Below, piece by piece: positions 36,201-47,105 of a DNA stretch of 64,000 bases (position 1 is the stretch's first letter; every line of letters starts with the position of its first letter). Position numbers and translations under genes: made by a program. The notes beneath the pieces are model-generated. The model was not told where the DNA came from. It was given only the letters and a program-made list of their open reading frames with translations, and searched no databases. The stretch spans positions 21,638,669-21,702,668 of the forward strand of contig CM055886.1 in NCBI GenBank assembly GCA_029582165.1. The letters are read 5' to 3'. Source of the DNA: Portulaca oleracea (Eukaryota > Streptophyta > Magnoliopsida > Caryophyllales > Portulacaceae).

Positions 36201-39200
36201 TTTGAAGGAGTTGGCCCACATTTAGGAGATTATGAGCTAGCCCAGGTACATATAGGACGTCTTGAATATACTTGGTCGAGCCGTTTTTTGCCTTTACTGC
36301 GATTGTTCCCTTGCCGGCGGCTTCACGTGTTCTCCCGTCACCAAGCGTGATGTTGGATTTTATGTCTTCATTCAGCTCCACGAAGGAATCTCGATTTCCC
36401 GTCATATGGTTGGAACAACCGCTATCCACGTACCATGAGTCTTGTGCTTCTTGTGTGGCGTTCAGACATGAGTAGAATACGTTTTCGCTTGGGCCGCCTT
36501 TCTCCGTGAAGTTGGCCTTATCCCGTTGCCGGTTCCTACAATCTCGTACATGATGTATGTGCCATGTACATTTCTTGCATTTGGACCGACAATCCATTGT
36601 ATCATGGTTAGACATCTTGCATATCTTGCAGTATGGGCTTGATCTTTGATCTCCATGAGTTCCTTGATTCTTGTAATTTCCTCTCCCCCTGCCATGGTTA
36701 TTGGGTAGTGTCTTCCTATGTTGGAAATTTCTACCATGGCTATTCTCCTTTTTATTCTCATGGTTGGAGAATTTTAATTTGGCTTGAAAAGCCTGCTCTA
36801 GTGGCTGGTGTGTGAATCTATGCATTCTCTCCTCATGTGCTTGGAGAGACCCTGCTAACTCGGTGAGGGTGAGCGTAGATAAATCTTTAGATTCTTCTAT
36901 TGCAGCCACTATATGATCAAACTTTGGTGGAAGGCTTCTTAGTACCTTTTGTATCACCTTCTTATCTTCGATCATGTCGCCATATATTCTAATTTTATTT
37001 ACTATGCTAGTGACACGATCGAAGAATGCTTGAATTGTTTCATCCTCCTTCATCAATAAGGTATCGAAATCCTTCCACAAAGTTTGAAGTTTAATGGATA
37101 TTACCTTGTCAGTGCCATGGTATGCTTCCTTCAATATCGTCCAAGCCTCCTTGGCCGTTGTCGCAGCCATAATCCGAGGAAATATTGTTGGAGTGATTGC
37201 TTGATAGATGTGATGAAGGGCCGTAATATCCCTCTTGTAATTCTCTTGATATTGTGCCTCCTTACTTTCATCCCATGATGATTTTTCCTCCTCATTAGGC
37301 TTTCCTTCTCCATCCTTCTTTTCTTTTGCATTCTTTTCCTCCTTCTTAGGTGGTTTATCATATCCCTTTTCTACCACATCCCATAAACCTTGCGCCATGA
37401 AGAATGTTTTCATTTGAATACTCCACATTTGATAATTCTCCCCATCAAATATGGGTGGCCTCAAATTTGGGAGATAGTTGAATGTTGTAGTTGGGGTTTG
37501 AAGGGAGGCCTTGTTTAATTTTTGTGGAGTTGGATTTGATGGATGGCTTACTTGAGAGTTGGGATATGACTTAAAGGTTGATGATTAATTTTTGAAAGAT
37601 GTAGGTTTGATAGGAGGACTTGGGTTTATGTGGCTCTGATACCACTGTTAGGTTTTTGGGTGTTTGAAGGTAGAAGTATTTTGTGGAAATGGAGGAAGGA
37701 TTGTATTAAGGAGAAACTTTTCTTATTGATGGAGAGAGAATTGCTTACAACTCTTTGTTGTGGATTGATGCAAATGAAAGGCCCACCACCTATATTTATA
37801 CTTGTAGAAAGGAGGTGGTGGTAGGAAAAATCTAGAAAGGAAAAATCTAGAAAAGAAAAATCTAGAGCATGCTCCTCAAATTATCTAGGATTTTCTAGAG
37901 ACTTTTCTAAGGCTTATCTTCAAGATTTTTCTAGATTTTTCTTGATTTTTAACAAAATCCACTATTGTGCATCATGTCATATGCAGGGGAGTATCTTGGT
38001 TTGACTGGGACAAGGTTGGATGGTGCTGAAATGCTCATGTGCGGTCTTGCCACCCATTTCGTTCCATCCAAGGTATATTATTTCCCCTTTTTCTGATTCC
38101 ATATTTTGAGGATAAAATATCAAGCACAAGATTGCAGAGGCAAAATAGACAATAAATAGTTTGTATACATCATAATGAAATTATCAAATTAGGTAGTAAT
38201 AACATCATCAGTTAATTTTGGGACAAAATCCCAAAATATTACTGCTTTGTTTTTTAAAAATCTTATGCGTGTTTTAATTAATGTGCATGCTAATTTTAAA
38301 GTTCTTGGATGTTTTGAAATTGATATTACAGAAATTACCGCTATTGGAAAAAGATCTATGCAATATTGTTTTCACTGAGTGGTCAAGCATTTCAAAGATC
38401 ATTGATAAATATGCACAACAACCAGTTGTTAAAGAAAGTAGTCCTTTCCATCAGTAAGATTTCTGCTGTCTCTCTTCAATGATATCTTTATGTTGTGTTT
38501 CCATTTCATTAATCAGCATAATCATGATAATTTCACTCCAGCAGACATGTTCATGAGTATTTCTGATCAAGTGTTATGATCTATCATTTGAAAGAAGAAA
38601 ACAACCACTCAATCAAGCTCGCTAAATTAAACACACTTTCGTTTACGTAGGTTTAATTTCATACATTTCATTATTTGCAGGTTACACATAATTGATAAAT
38701 GCTTTTGTTGTGCAACAGTTGAAGAAATCTTATCATCTCTTGTAAGTTGCTTTAAAAATTATTTTGTCATTTTGTGTTGCCTCATATGTGTTTAGTGAAG
38801 CCCTTTAATTTTCCATATATATATCTGTGTGTGTATATTTGAGTAATTTATGCTTTATACCTTGAGTTTTCACAACTTAGTATTAATTTTCCAAGCTTTA
38901 TTATTTGGAATTACTACTTTTCACCCACGTACAAATGATTATAACAATTTTATGGTCCTTTTTTTTTATTTGAGACAAGCAGAAAAGGTGTTAGATTATT
39001 AGTTTTGACTCAATTTTAGTTATATTAATTCACCATCTTAATTTAGTTTGTGTCTACATAACGTTATGACCTTCAAAGTTTAAACCTAGCATAACAAATT
39101 AAAACATCATCTCTTAGACTAAACCCTAGAGAAAGACAAAATTAAAATTATGAGCCCCTAGAGGTTGATGTTTCAATTTTAAGCCACAAAAAAAGAAAAA

Positions 39201-42200
39201 AATGAAAAAAATTATAATGATGGTTACATTTAAGACAGACAAATATGCCTTCTAAAACCTTTATTTTATTGACCCTTCCTTGTAACAGACCATGAAATTA
39301 CTTACCGTTTTATGTAAACACAAGATCGAAGAATATTAAATCTAAAATCAAAGGACAAAACAAAAAATAAATAAATCCCAAAAACCTAGGGTGTAAAATA
39401 CATACTTCAATTCTTATTAATAGTTATCATAACATATATTTCTTATCACAGGAGACTGAAGCTGCTATGAATAATGGTGATTGGATTTCTAAAGCAATAC
39501 AATCAGTCAAGAAAGCATCTCCAACAAGTTTAAAAATTTGTCTAAAATCGGTATGTATCTAATTTCTACAAGGTTTAGACGGTCAAAGACCACGATATTA
39601 AAATTGTGTGAATGCTAATGGCAATTTGGTGATGGCTTTTGGGCAAAATTTCTGAGAAGAACCTTCACAATGTAAACAACCATTATTTTACGACCCTTCC
39701 TATTATTGGTAGTTTACGCGATTGTATATTTTGCAGATTAAAGAAGGCAGGCGTCAAGGGATTGGTCAATGTCTTATCCGTGAGTATAGAATGATGTGCC
39801 ACGTCATGAAAGCAGACTTGAGTAGAGATATATTTGAGGTTCTAAAACGCTGAACTCACTACATACTTTTGCGTACATATCAATGTCCTTTATGTTTACA
39901 TGACAATTTGTGCTTCTATTCAGGGTTGGCGAGCAATTTTCATTGACAAAGATAAGGATCCTAAGGTATCTCCTATATTCTCATATTATTATTGTTCAAC
40001 ATGAGAGTCTCTCACCTCTGACTCTAAATATTATATAGACATAATGGTCAAAGTTTGAAACCAACTTAAGCAGGGGTGGAACTATAAAAAAAATAATTGG
40101 GGGCCGGGGGGAGGGGAGGGAGACATATGTATTATGATTATTTTATATTCTCAATTTAATTTATTTTTTAAAAATATTTAATATTACCTTGTAGTTTTTC
40201 AGTCACAAATTGTTTGTTAAAATATTTTGTTAAATCATATTGTCTTTTATTACAATGTTAACTTTCAAACATGAGAATTTCTTTAGGAAAAAGAATCATA
40301 TCGCTATTCATCACAATCAAACATAAGAATTAAATCATATTAAAAACTTATATTGACATCGTGAATGTTATAGAACTTAAAGTCAAGTAAAGCCAACTTG
40401 AAAAATTTGAAAACCAACTCGATCATAAGATGTCAAACACATATATATGTACCACCATCTTTTTCATTTTCATTCTTAAGGTTAAGGGAGATAAACGACT
40501 AGAAGGGGAAAAACAAATTTAAATTAGTCTATATTTATAAATATGAAAATTCTACCATAGTTGAAAACAAAATCAACTATAATAGTTGACAAATCTAAAT
40601 CGTTGAAATAAATTGATTAAATCTAGACCTTTAAAATTCTTCACCGGCTACTAGTACAATAGGTTATTAAGACATGTCAGCTTCTCATAGATTTTAGAGA
40701 CCTATTTTCCAGGCACCACTCCCTAGCTTCCATCTCCCTGTTCATCTAACCAAAGAAAACTCACAGTTCTTCGCATATCTTCCCATATATAAATTGAAGA
40801 TGAAAATAAAATAGAAGGTATAGATGAGGAGGAGACAGATTGAATGTGACAGTGAGCAGAGTAAAGCCAACAACAAAGATTGGCTTTCCTCTGTTTTTTA
40901 CTTTCTTTTCTTTTTCCCTTTTCAAAGCTAATAAGAACACTTCCATAACAATCTGTTGTTGCTGCATAACTCCTTAGGAATATCCATAAAGATTTCATAA
41001 TCATACTCAAAAAATTCCACTAGTCTTCTTCTCTTTATTCCTCCCTAAACCCTAAACCCTAAATACTAGCAAACTAGTTCATGAAAGATTTCTTGAATAA
41101 CCCATTGTTGTACTTAGTCTTCTGTAGCATTGTTGCCATTAATGATGATGATATTCTTCTCCCATTTCAGCGTGTTGTATGACAAATGGGTTGGACATGG
41201 ACCAAAGCTCAACATCACCATTAGTGTGCTGCTTGTTGACTTATAATACTGTATTTTCTACTGGGAGAAAATGATGATAAAGTACTCACTAATTTGATTG
41301 TGGGGGATTCATAATGGAAGATAGTTGAGGGAATGGAGGCAGAGCATTTTGAGGGGGTTAGTTTCAGGAGAGAGAAATCCGTGAGAAGAGGGGAAGATGC
41401 AGAAAGAGTCAGTTGCAACTTGGATTTATTTACTGGCAATTATAAGTTACTTTTAATGATCTCAACCGTTGATTTCTTTCGCTCTAAATCTAAAGGTTGT
41501 CATCAATTTCAACTACCATAGTTGAAAAAGTTTTTCAACTATGGTAGAAACTCCCAAATATAAATATAATGTTTGAAAATAAAAGCTAACATATGTTACC
41601 CTCTATAATGATTGATAACACAAAATAATTGGAGGCGAAATAAATGTTTTAAGTTAATATATACTCTCTCCATTTCAAATTAATTGTCACTTTGACTAAT
41701 TTTTGATCATTAATTATTCACAAATTACAATGAGTTACAATATAAAATTATCTCCATTATAATTGTTAGGAAAATATCTTTCTAATGATGGTAATTTCTT
41801 ATTGTAACTCATTATAATGTGTAAGTAGTTATCGGTCAAAATTTAGACAAAGTGACAATTAATTTCGAACGGATGTAGTAGATCAATGGAGGTGGAGTAA
41901 GCAGTTATAGGCATGCACAAACCGTCACTCAAAAGGGGGGAAAATAGAAAAAGGTAGAAGCTCATATGATTCAAACTTGTTCAAGTGAGAAATTCTGAAG
42001 TTAATTATAACTTGTGAAAGGAGATAATATGTGATGGAAACACTTCATTTCATGTGGATTTAGGAAAGGAGTATTTCATTATGTTTGGGGCTTATTATTT
42101 GTTGTCTAAAGGATTTGCCTTAAAAACACAAATAAACATGGTTTTAAAGATATTTACTATCTTATGAGCGAAGGAGTTTATATTGAGTAAATTACGTGGA

Positions 42201-42939
42201 GTTTAAGATTTTCACTACCAAAAATATGTGTATTACCAACCACTTTTTTCCAACCAATTAAAAATGGTTGGAAAAACCAACTATTTTAGCAACCATTTGA
42301 TATTCCAACTATTTTTCAAAAAATTTAGTGGAAAAAATGGTTGGAAATTCCAACCAATTTTGCTAAAATTGGTTGGAAAATTTTACTACCATCCTTTTTC
42401 CTACTATTTGAAATTGGTTGGAAAAATGGTTAGTAATCCAACCAATTTTCCAACCATCTTCAAATAGTAGGAAAAAGGGTGGTAGGAAAATTTTCCAACT
42501 ATTTTAGCAAAATTGGTTGGAATTTCCAACCATTTTTCCCACAAAACTTTTTGGAAAATAGTTGGAATATTTAATAGTTACTAAAATGGTTGTTTTTTCC
42601 AACCATTTTAAATTGGTTGGAAAAAGTGGTTGGTAACATACATATTTTCAGTAGTGTTTGATCTTATTTAGAAGTGTATAGGTCAGTTAATTATATATTG
42701 TTATTTTGTAGGATGCTTAATTACTTTACATCTAATATTTGAGATTTTACAGTCATTGACATAGCACGGTGAATTTATATGGCTTGTTCCTTGTGTTATA
42801 GTGGGAGCCTTCCAGATTAGATTTGGTGAGCGACAGAATGGTAGACCATTATTTTTTAAGAGTGGATGACAAAGAATGGGAAGATCTCAAGTTCCCTCCA
42901 AGACCCAAATTGGTCCCGTTGACCATGGCAAGGCTTTAG
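30231..42939 (+). CDS. 3-hydroxyisobutyryl-CoA hydrolase (CHY1-like), copy A, 13 visible exons
   Basis: Exons: 30231(or 30273)-30353, 30471-30539, 30649-30712, 30783-30859, 30984-31067, 31538-31622, 37987-38072, 38332-38453, 38681-38741, 39452-39550, 39737-39838, 39924-39965, 42802-42939. All junctions are GT/AG and in phase. With the ATG at 30231 the product is 383 residues, the usual size for plant CHY1. The enoyl-CoA hydratase/isomerase fold is seen in [18 protein letters not shown] (oxyanion hole), [20 protein letters not shown] and [15 protein letters not shown] (catalytic Glu region). It ends MARL; ARL is a plant peroxisomal PTS1. The family hydrolyses 3-hydroxyisobutyryl-CoA in valine breakdown. 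Relative to copy B it changes conserved-looking residues (EEDP to [15 protein letters not shown] to [11 protein letters not shown]). Copy B's first exon has no counterpart here, so the true start is uncertain; 30273 is a splice acceptor as well. Confidence 0.85.
31990..32880. mobile_element. Element with GGGTGGG-rich inverted ends, in intron of copy A
   Basis: The left end (about 32029) has GGGTGGGAATTGGGTGGGTA. The right end (about 32815-32870) has the inverted word CAATTCTCACCC together with many ACCCATACCC blocks. The exact ends and duplication are not clear. It encloses the 164-bp tandem repeat. It resembles non-autonomous DNA elements with GGGTGRGAATTG termini. Confidence 0.4.
32249..32672. 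repeat. 164-bp tandem repeat, about 2.6 units
   Basis: Units start with GAGCTCAAAAT at 32249, 32413 and 32577, exactly 164 bases apart. Each contains TTAGTTTTTGCGGCAAA and ATGTTATYGAATAA. The third is cut short. Confidence 0.8.
32905..33325 (-). pseudogene. Plant RNase H-like (RVT_3) fragment
   Basis: The - strand can be read in pieces as [20 protein letters not shown], then [30 protein letters not shown], then after a [20 protein letters not shown]. These are the hallmarks of the RNase H-like domain found at the end of plant LINE-derived proteins (FDA start, ESDC, REGN-VAH-LAK). Stops and frameshifts make it non-functional. It lies antisense in a copy A intron and was probably brought in by a LINE. 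Confidence 0.65.
33473..33602 (-). repeat. Truncated 3' LTR of Copia 3
   Basis: It matches 37646-37775 almost exactly (one change seen: GTGTTTTG for GTATTTTG). The homology stops at GATGCAAAT, where pol sequence begins. Confidence 0.88.
33550..37464 (-). pseudogene. gag-pol: gag-pol of Copia 3, nearly intact polyprotein with one in-frame stop
   Basis: One frame runs through gag, protease, integrase and most of RT (1004 codons to 34450), then TAG at 34447-34449 after QAPRA, then 266 more codons. Motifs in order: FDGENYQMW, zinc knuckle [14 protein letters not shown], protease [13 protein letters not shown], integrase [16 protein letters not shown] and [25 protein letters not shown] and [10 protein letters not shown], RNase [16 protein letters not shown] and [12 protein letters not shown]. 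RNase H breaks off at CDNK, where it fuses to the LTR remnant. The frame is open upstream of 37464 for about 37 codons without an ATG. The start is therefore unclear, with YQM the first methionine. Only the one stop and the missing end disable it, so it is the best-preserved coding sequence among the retroelements here. Confidence 0.9.
37633..37644 (-). other. Primer-binding site of Copia 3
   Basis: TGGTATCAGAGC on -, one base from the 5' LTR. Confidence 0.92.
37646..37954 (-). repeat. 5' LTR of Copia 3
   Basis: On - it starts TGTTAAAAATCAAG and ends CCCAAAAACCTAACA. It contains repeated AAATCTAGA words and TATAAATATAGG (on -, near 37790), a possible TATA box. Confidence 0.9.
40545..41560. 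mobile_element. About 1-kb element with TTCTACCATAGTTG inverted ends
   Basis: The left end near 40549 has TTCTACCATAGTTGAAAA. The right end near 41552 has the inverse, with a second small hairpin just inside (41512-41552). Both ends also share an inverted AATCTAAATC-type block. It lies in the last intron of copy A. The interior has - strand open frames (40723-41010 and 41221-41439) without recognisable domains and a short CCCTAAA triplet. The duplication is not identified. Confidence 0.6.
41046..41064. repeat. Short telomere-like CCCTAAA repeat (telo-box)
   Basis: Nearly three CCCTAAA units. They are too few for a telomere remnant. Such telo-boxes occur in plant promoters and 5' leaders. Confidence 0.5.
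41664..41878. mobile_element. Stowaway-like MITE (215 bp)
   Basis: The ends are CTCTCTCCATTTCAAATTAA and, inverted, CTACATCCGTTCGAAATTAA, both leading into TTGTCACTTTG. It is flanked by TA at 41662-41663 and 41879-41880, the Tc1/mariner signature. It is non-coding and lies in the last intron of copy A. Confidence 0.82.
42213..42656. mobile_element. CACTA-type palindromic MITE (444 bp)
   Basis: It starts CACTACCAAAAATATGTGTA and ends with the inverse of CACTACTGAAAATATGTATG. It is flanked by TTT (42210-42212 and 42657-42659), matching the CACTA end and 3-bp duplication of En/Spm elements. The whole length folds back, and the arms themselves consist of CCAACCATTTT and AAATTGGTTGG words. It lies 145 bases upstream of the last exon of copy A. 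Confidence 0.85.
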
Positions 42940-43489
42940 ACCTTATGAGCCAGGTTTGCTCTATTTCTTCTTATGTGGGTTTCACATACAAAAGAAATTG
43001 GATATATGCAATTTTATCTCAATATACATAACTGGTGGCTAAGAGCAAGCATCTCATTCGTGTGAGTAGTTGTATAAAGCTCTTCAAGGGTGTAATAATG
43101 TTATGAACATGTAATATCAACATTGTACTTTTTACCTTGTGGTTGTGTATTATTGACCACCCCCCCCCCCCCCCAAAAAAAAAACAATAATGGATTACCG
43201 TCATGGGGCCATGTATTACGGATCTCCAAAAAAAATAATAAAGTTGATATGATTTTTCGGACAAGACAATTCTTGTCATGATTTTTTTTTATATATATTA
43301 GGTAATAGTCCAACATGTGGGCCTCATATCTCAAGGGTATACTAATCCAATAGCCTCATAGAGGATAGAGATAGGGGATGTCAATGCATTATACAGGACT
43401 CATGTCTTCCATTCAACACACTCCCGCATCCTGGTAAATTGGAATACTAGCTCCCCCAAGAATCGAACCCTAAAGGGAGGTGATGGAAG
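42940..43489. other. 3' flank of hydrolase copy A
   Basis: It would contain the 3' untranslated region. It has a run of 18 C followed by about 10 A (near 43159-43186), unusual in AT-rich DNA. No other gene is seen. Confidence 0.4.
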
Positions 43490-45094
43490 GATGGGATGCT
43501 TGCCAATGAGCCTGAATCTATCAACAGTTGGGAGCAAATGGATCAAGAGTTTCTCAACAGGTTCTACTATGCTCAACGGGTCGTCACCATGATGGAGCTA
43601 ACAGACACAAAACAATGGGAGGGTGAGCAAGTCCTTGATTACATCCATCGTTGGAGGGCTCTTAGTCTTGAATGCAAGGATCGTCTCACTGAAGCTTCGA
43701 CCATCGATATGTGTGCTCAAGGTATGCATTGGAATATGCTCTATGTCCTCAAGATGGCCAAGCCAAAAACCTTCCAGGAATTGGCAATCAAGGCACATGA
43801 TATGGAGATTACCATAGCAAGTCGACGGGGAAGGTCTTCATCTTCATATGATGCAAAGAACGACAATATGTATAAGAAGAATGGCAAGCCATCAAAAACT
43901 TCAAAAGAGGAGTCCATGGTTATTTCCTCTTGTGAGCCAGTACGAATCTCTGCTAAACCTAAACCTAAAAGAGAGAAATTCACTTCCTCAAAAGATGCTG
44001 AAAGAAAGCGCCCTACACTGAAGGAGCTTCAAGAAAAGAAGTATCCATTTCCAACCTCAAATTTTTCAGAAATGCTCGACAACCTGTTAGAGACGGGAGT
44101 TATCGAACTTCCACAACCAAGAGGCCGGAAGAAGTGGGAAGAACTACTGATCCAAGATACTGTAGTTGCCATAGGGTAGTTTGTCATCTTCTAGAGAAGT
44201 GTATCACACTCAAGGAGCGGATCATGAGACTAGCTGAAGACGGGAAGATTATATTGGATTTGGATGACAACATTGAGGCCAATTATGTTTCAACACAGTC
44301 GATTTCGGTCTGGAGGAAGGAATTCTTGATGATTCAATTTGGACGTCAAAAACCAGTTCCCCTTCCTATGCTAGTTCATGCTTCTCAAGATGAGCCTAAG
44401 CCTGAGCATGTATTAAAAGTTCCCGACGGAAATGAAGAATGGATCACAACCACTCGAAGAAGGGGTAGGGGACAAAGTGAAGTCCAAACAACATCGCCTC
44501 ATGAAAGTAAGCAACAAAATAGAAGGAACAATGCTCAACCTTCAATGGAGAGGAAGAGGCTTGAAGTCATCAAGAAACAAGAAGTGGGGTCAACTAAGTT
44601 GCTTGAGCGAGGCCCTCGTATTCCTGTCACTCTGGAGAAATATTTTCCAAAGGACTCCTTGGAAAAGTTAACAATGTTGCAGCTGTGAATATGGTCTCCT
44701 GCTTCGAGATCGAAGAAGATGATAACGAAGGAATGGAGTATCAACCTAAGTCAAAGCTCTCCGTGTTCGATAGGTTGCGACGGTCAGCTTCCCGCAAACA
44801 AGCATCTGTCTTAGAGCGGATAGGGTGTTGAGGAAAGCGTAAAGCCTCAGTCTTTAGATGGATCAAGGATGGTCCGATATCAAAGCCCTCTGTATTTTCA
44901 AGGATCAAACGGAGTGAAGAGATGACAGGTTCACAGCCTAGCCAGGAAAAGAGCTCTGCATTCAGCCGCCTTGGGGTCATCTACGAAGTTCAAAGCACCA
45001 TTTCATCTCGCATGAAGCGATGTTCAACATTGGAGGTAAACACTAAAGGATCCCTCAGAGTGAAAAGGCGCACTGTGATTTTTACCGATCATTA
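43490..45094 (+). pseudogene. Ty3/Gypsy-type gag region, decayed
   Basis: The first part (43496-44179) has the retrotransposon gag domain: SWEQMDQEFLNRFYYAQR, VLDYIHRWRALSLECKDRL, and KTFQELAIKAHDMEITIA. The second part (44134-44688, another frame) has YCSCHRVVCHLLEKCITLKE, the CxxH-type region that follows it, then a polar basic stretch. The third part (about 44690-45094) has SVFDRLRRS and SAFSRLG repeats and ends VKRRTVIFTDH. No protease or RT follows. LTRs were not found near it, so it may be a non-autonomous derivative with a gag-only body. At least one frameshift (about 44150) and one stop (about 44829) disable it. Confidence 0.7.
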
Positions 45095-45465
45095 AAGCAA
45101 AAGCAACACTGACATGGAGCTTGGGCGAGAGAAGATACTTTCTTCACACCAAGTGGAAATCTAGGAAAGTGAAGATTCAGCTCTGGAACAAGGGCCTAAA
45201 CTGTTCACACACACAAGAAAAAAAAAAAGTTTTTTGCTTTTTAGTTGTTTTCAATTTAGTTGTAATACTCCTGACCCGCAAGAGTATAAACTGCGTACGG
45301 CTAAATAAATAAATAAAATCCCCAATTCTCCTTCTTTAAATTTGAATTATGTTTGGCTTGATCCTTATGAGTATTTTATTCTTAAGGTACGTAGGCAATT
45401 TGGGGCCCAAACTCAAATACAGTCATAACATAAAATAAAAAAAATGGCTCATGAATCGAAGAAAA
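45095..45465. other. Region after the gag remnant
   Basis: It carries GGTACGTAGGCAATTTGGGG (45386-45405), a phrase seen after gag-like genes in plant retroelement derivatives. It appears non-coding. Confidence 0.35.
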
Positions 45466-46145
45466 AAAAACTGAGACTTTGAAGTCAATAAATTTCAAGA
45501 CTCTTAAGTCACCAAGTACCTTGACTTCCAAGTCAGTCAAACTCGTGCATCAACAAGTCTCCTGACTCCCAAGTCGATAAAATGAAAGATTTACAAGTCA
45601 ACGAAATTCAAATCGACAACATGAAATAGGGGGGAAGAAAATTAACTTCCGAGTCAACAAAATTCAAAGACTTTCAAGTCAACAAACTTCAAGACTCTTA
45701 AGTAATAAAACCCACTGACTTCGAAGTCAACAAAAATTGAAGACTTCCAAGTCAGCCAAATTCAAGACTACCAAGTCGTCAAAATCAAATTTTAAGGTGA
45801 AGAAAATCAATTACTTCCAAGTCATCAAAGAAAAGACACCTACGTCACCCCCTACTGAAGATTCATGAATTCATGACTCCCAAATCAAAATGAATGACTC
45901 ATATAGTCATATGTCAACAAAATTCAATGACTCACAAGTTAACAGGATGCAGGACTCACAAGTCGAGATAGGTAAAGTCTCACAAGTCAAATAAATAGAC
46001 TCTCAAGTCTGCAAAGTCAATTACTCGCCCAAAATCGACAAGGTTAAAGACTTCTACGTCATCACAATGAAAACTCTCAAGTCAAAAGTGCAAGAAATTG
46101 ACCAACTTCTAAGTCATCAAAGTGTGGGCTTTCAAGTCGCACTTT
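45466..46145. repeat. Degenerate array of GACTT-NN-AAGTC motifs
   Basis: GACTTCCAAGTC, GACTCCCAAGTC, GACTTACAAGTC and similar hyphenated palindromes recur about every 25-40 bases. They are separated by AACAAAATTCAA-like linkers, some twenty copies in all. No long open frame is supported. The array lies inside the retroelement remnant. Confidence 0.65.
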
Positions 46146-46437
46146 GGCTTACCGAGATCTTCATGTCAGTTGTATGCTTCAAGTCAGCATCATCAATGGA
46201 ATACTCAAACTGGTTGACAACTTCCTTGAAGCATGCAACGTGGAGGCATCCTAGTCGTGTCGGTTGAATTCAACTCCAAGACGACGTCATCGTTCTTCAA
46301 ATCAGTGGCACACTCCTTTGGCTAAGTGGTAGACTCTTTCAAGCTAGCGACATCGACGTCTTATTCAGATCAATATTTGGGGCAAGCCAGCTGACGATGT
46401 CCTTTTTGTCAATTGATGACGCCTGTAGCCGAGAACA
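46146..46437. other. Remnant between motif array and inserted LTR
   Basis: Some AAGTCAG words continue, but nothing else is recognised. The sequence continues after the insertion at 49794. Confidence 0.35.
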
Positions 46438-46945
46438 GGTCATGTAACGCCCTGGAAAATTAAATCTAACGTATCGATCAAAGTCAATTATTAATTAGCA
46501 GCGGAAGGTTCTCAACTTATTATTCGGACTGGGCGTTACTGCCGTATCTCTTTCGAGATACAAGGCAAGTGAAAGGTTCTAACAAAAGTTAACTAATTGT
46601 TCTACAAACTAAAACGAGGTCTCAACATTAACTTTACTTAAACAAATACTAAGAATTATTCTTTACTCATCTAACTTCACTTCCTCACTTCTACGCCCTT
46701 TTGTCCCCAAGTCACTGATCCGTACCTGAAAACAAAACATTTCACAAATGAGGGGGGAAAACCTCAGCAATACTACTCCTACGCATTTATAAACATTTGC
46801 GTAAACATTTGAACACATTTTAAAGGGGAGGGGTTGCAATTCGAAAACTTGGGCAAACAATATAATAATTCCTTTCCATCAACTGTTAATAGCGGACGGG
46901 GTTTCCACACTACCCCTCGGAGTCAAAGACTCGCAGAACATGACT

Positions 46946-47105
46946 CGGAGTCCCAAGGACTCGCATAAACAACATCATTCGACTGATCAGCGCATAACTC
47001 GTTTCTTTTCTTTTCTTTTCTTTTCTTTCTTTTCTCTCTTTTCTGTCATTCGGAGTCCCACGGACTCGCATAAACATTCCTATTCGACTGATCAGCGCCT
47101 AACTC
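46946..47105. repeat. Duplicated 55-bp block around a CTTTT microsatellite
   Basis: The block GGAGTCCCAAGGACTCGCAT at 46949 recurs as GGAGTCCCACGGACTCGCAT at 47051. Both are followed by ATTCGACTGATCAGCGC. A TTTTC tract (about 47001-47045) lies between. This is within the solo-LTR-like element. Confidence 0.7.

Larger units (their letters stand above)
33473..37954 (-). mobile_element. Ty1/Copia retrotransposon 3, antisense in an intron of copy A
   Basis: The right (5') LTR is complete at 37646-37954 (309 bp). The left (3') LTR keeps only its last 130 bases (33473-33602) and is fused directly to RNase H, so the pol end, polypurine tract and start of the LTR are deleted. AAATC flanks both sides (33468-33472 and 37955-37959), so the outer ends are original and the deletion was internal. 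It splits the intron between exons 31538-31622 and 37987-38072 and ends 32 bases before the latter. Confidence 0.92.

Noticed and set aside
40723..41010. 95-residue - strand frame as a gene
   Set aside because: No domain, no conserved start context, and it lies in a transposon within an intron. Kept only as part of that element.
41046..41064. CCCTAAA repeat as a telomere or fusion scar
   Set aside because: Fewer than three units. Telo-boxes of this length are common in plant DNA.
43143..43190. C18/A10 tract as a structural element
   Set aside because: Homopolymer runs are prone to sequencing error, and no partner sequence was seen.
45466..46145. CRISPR-like array
   Set aside because: The motifs and linkers are irregular, no cas genes are present, and the host is clearly a plant.
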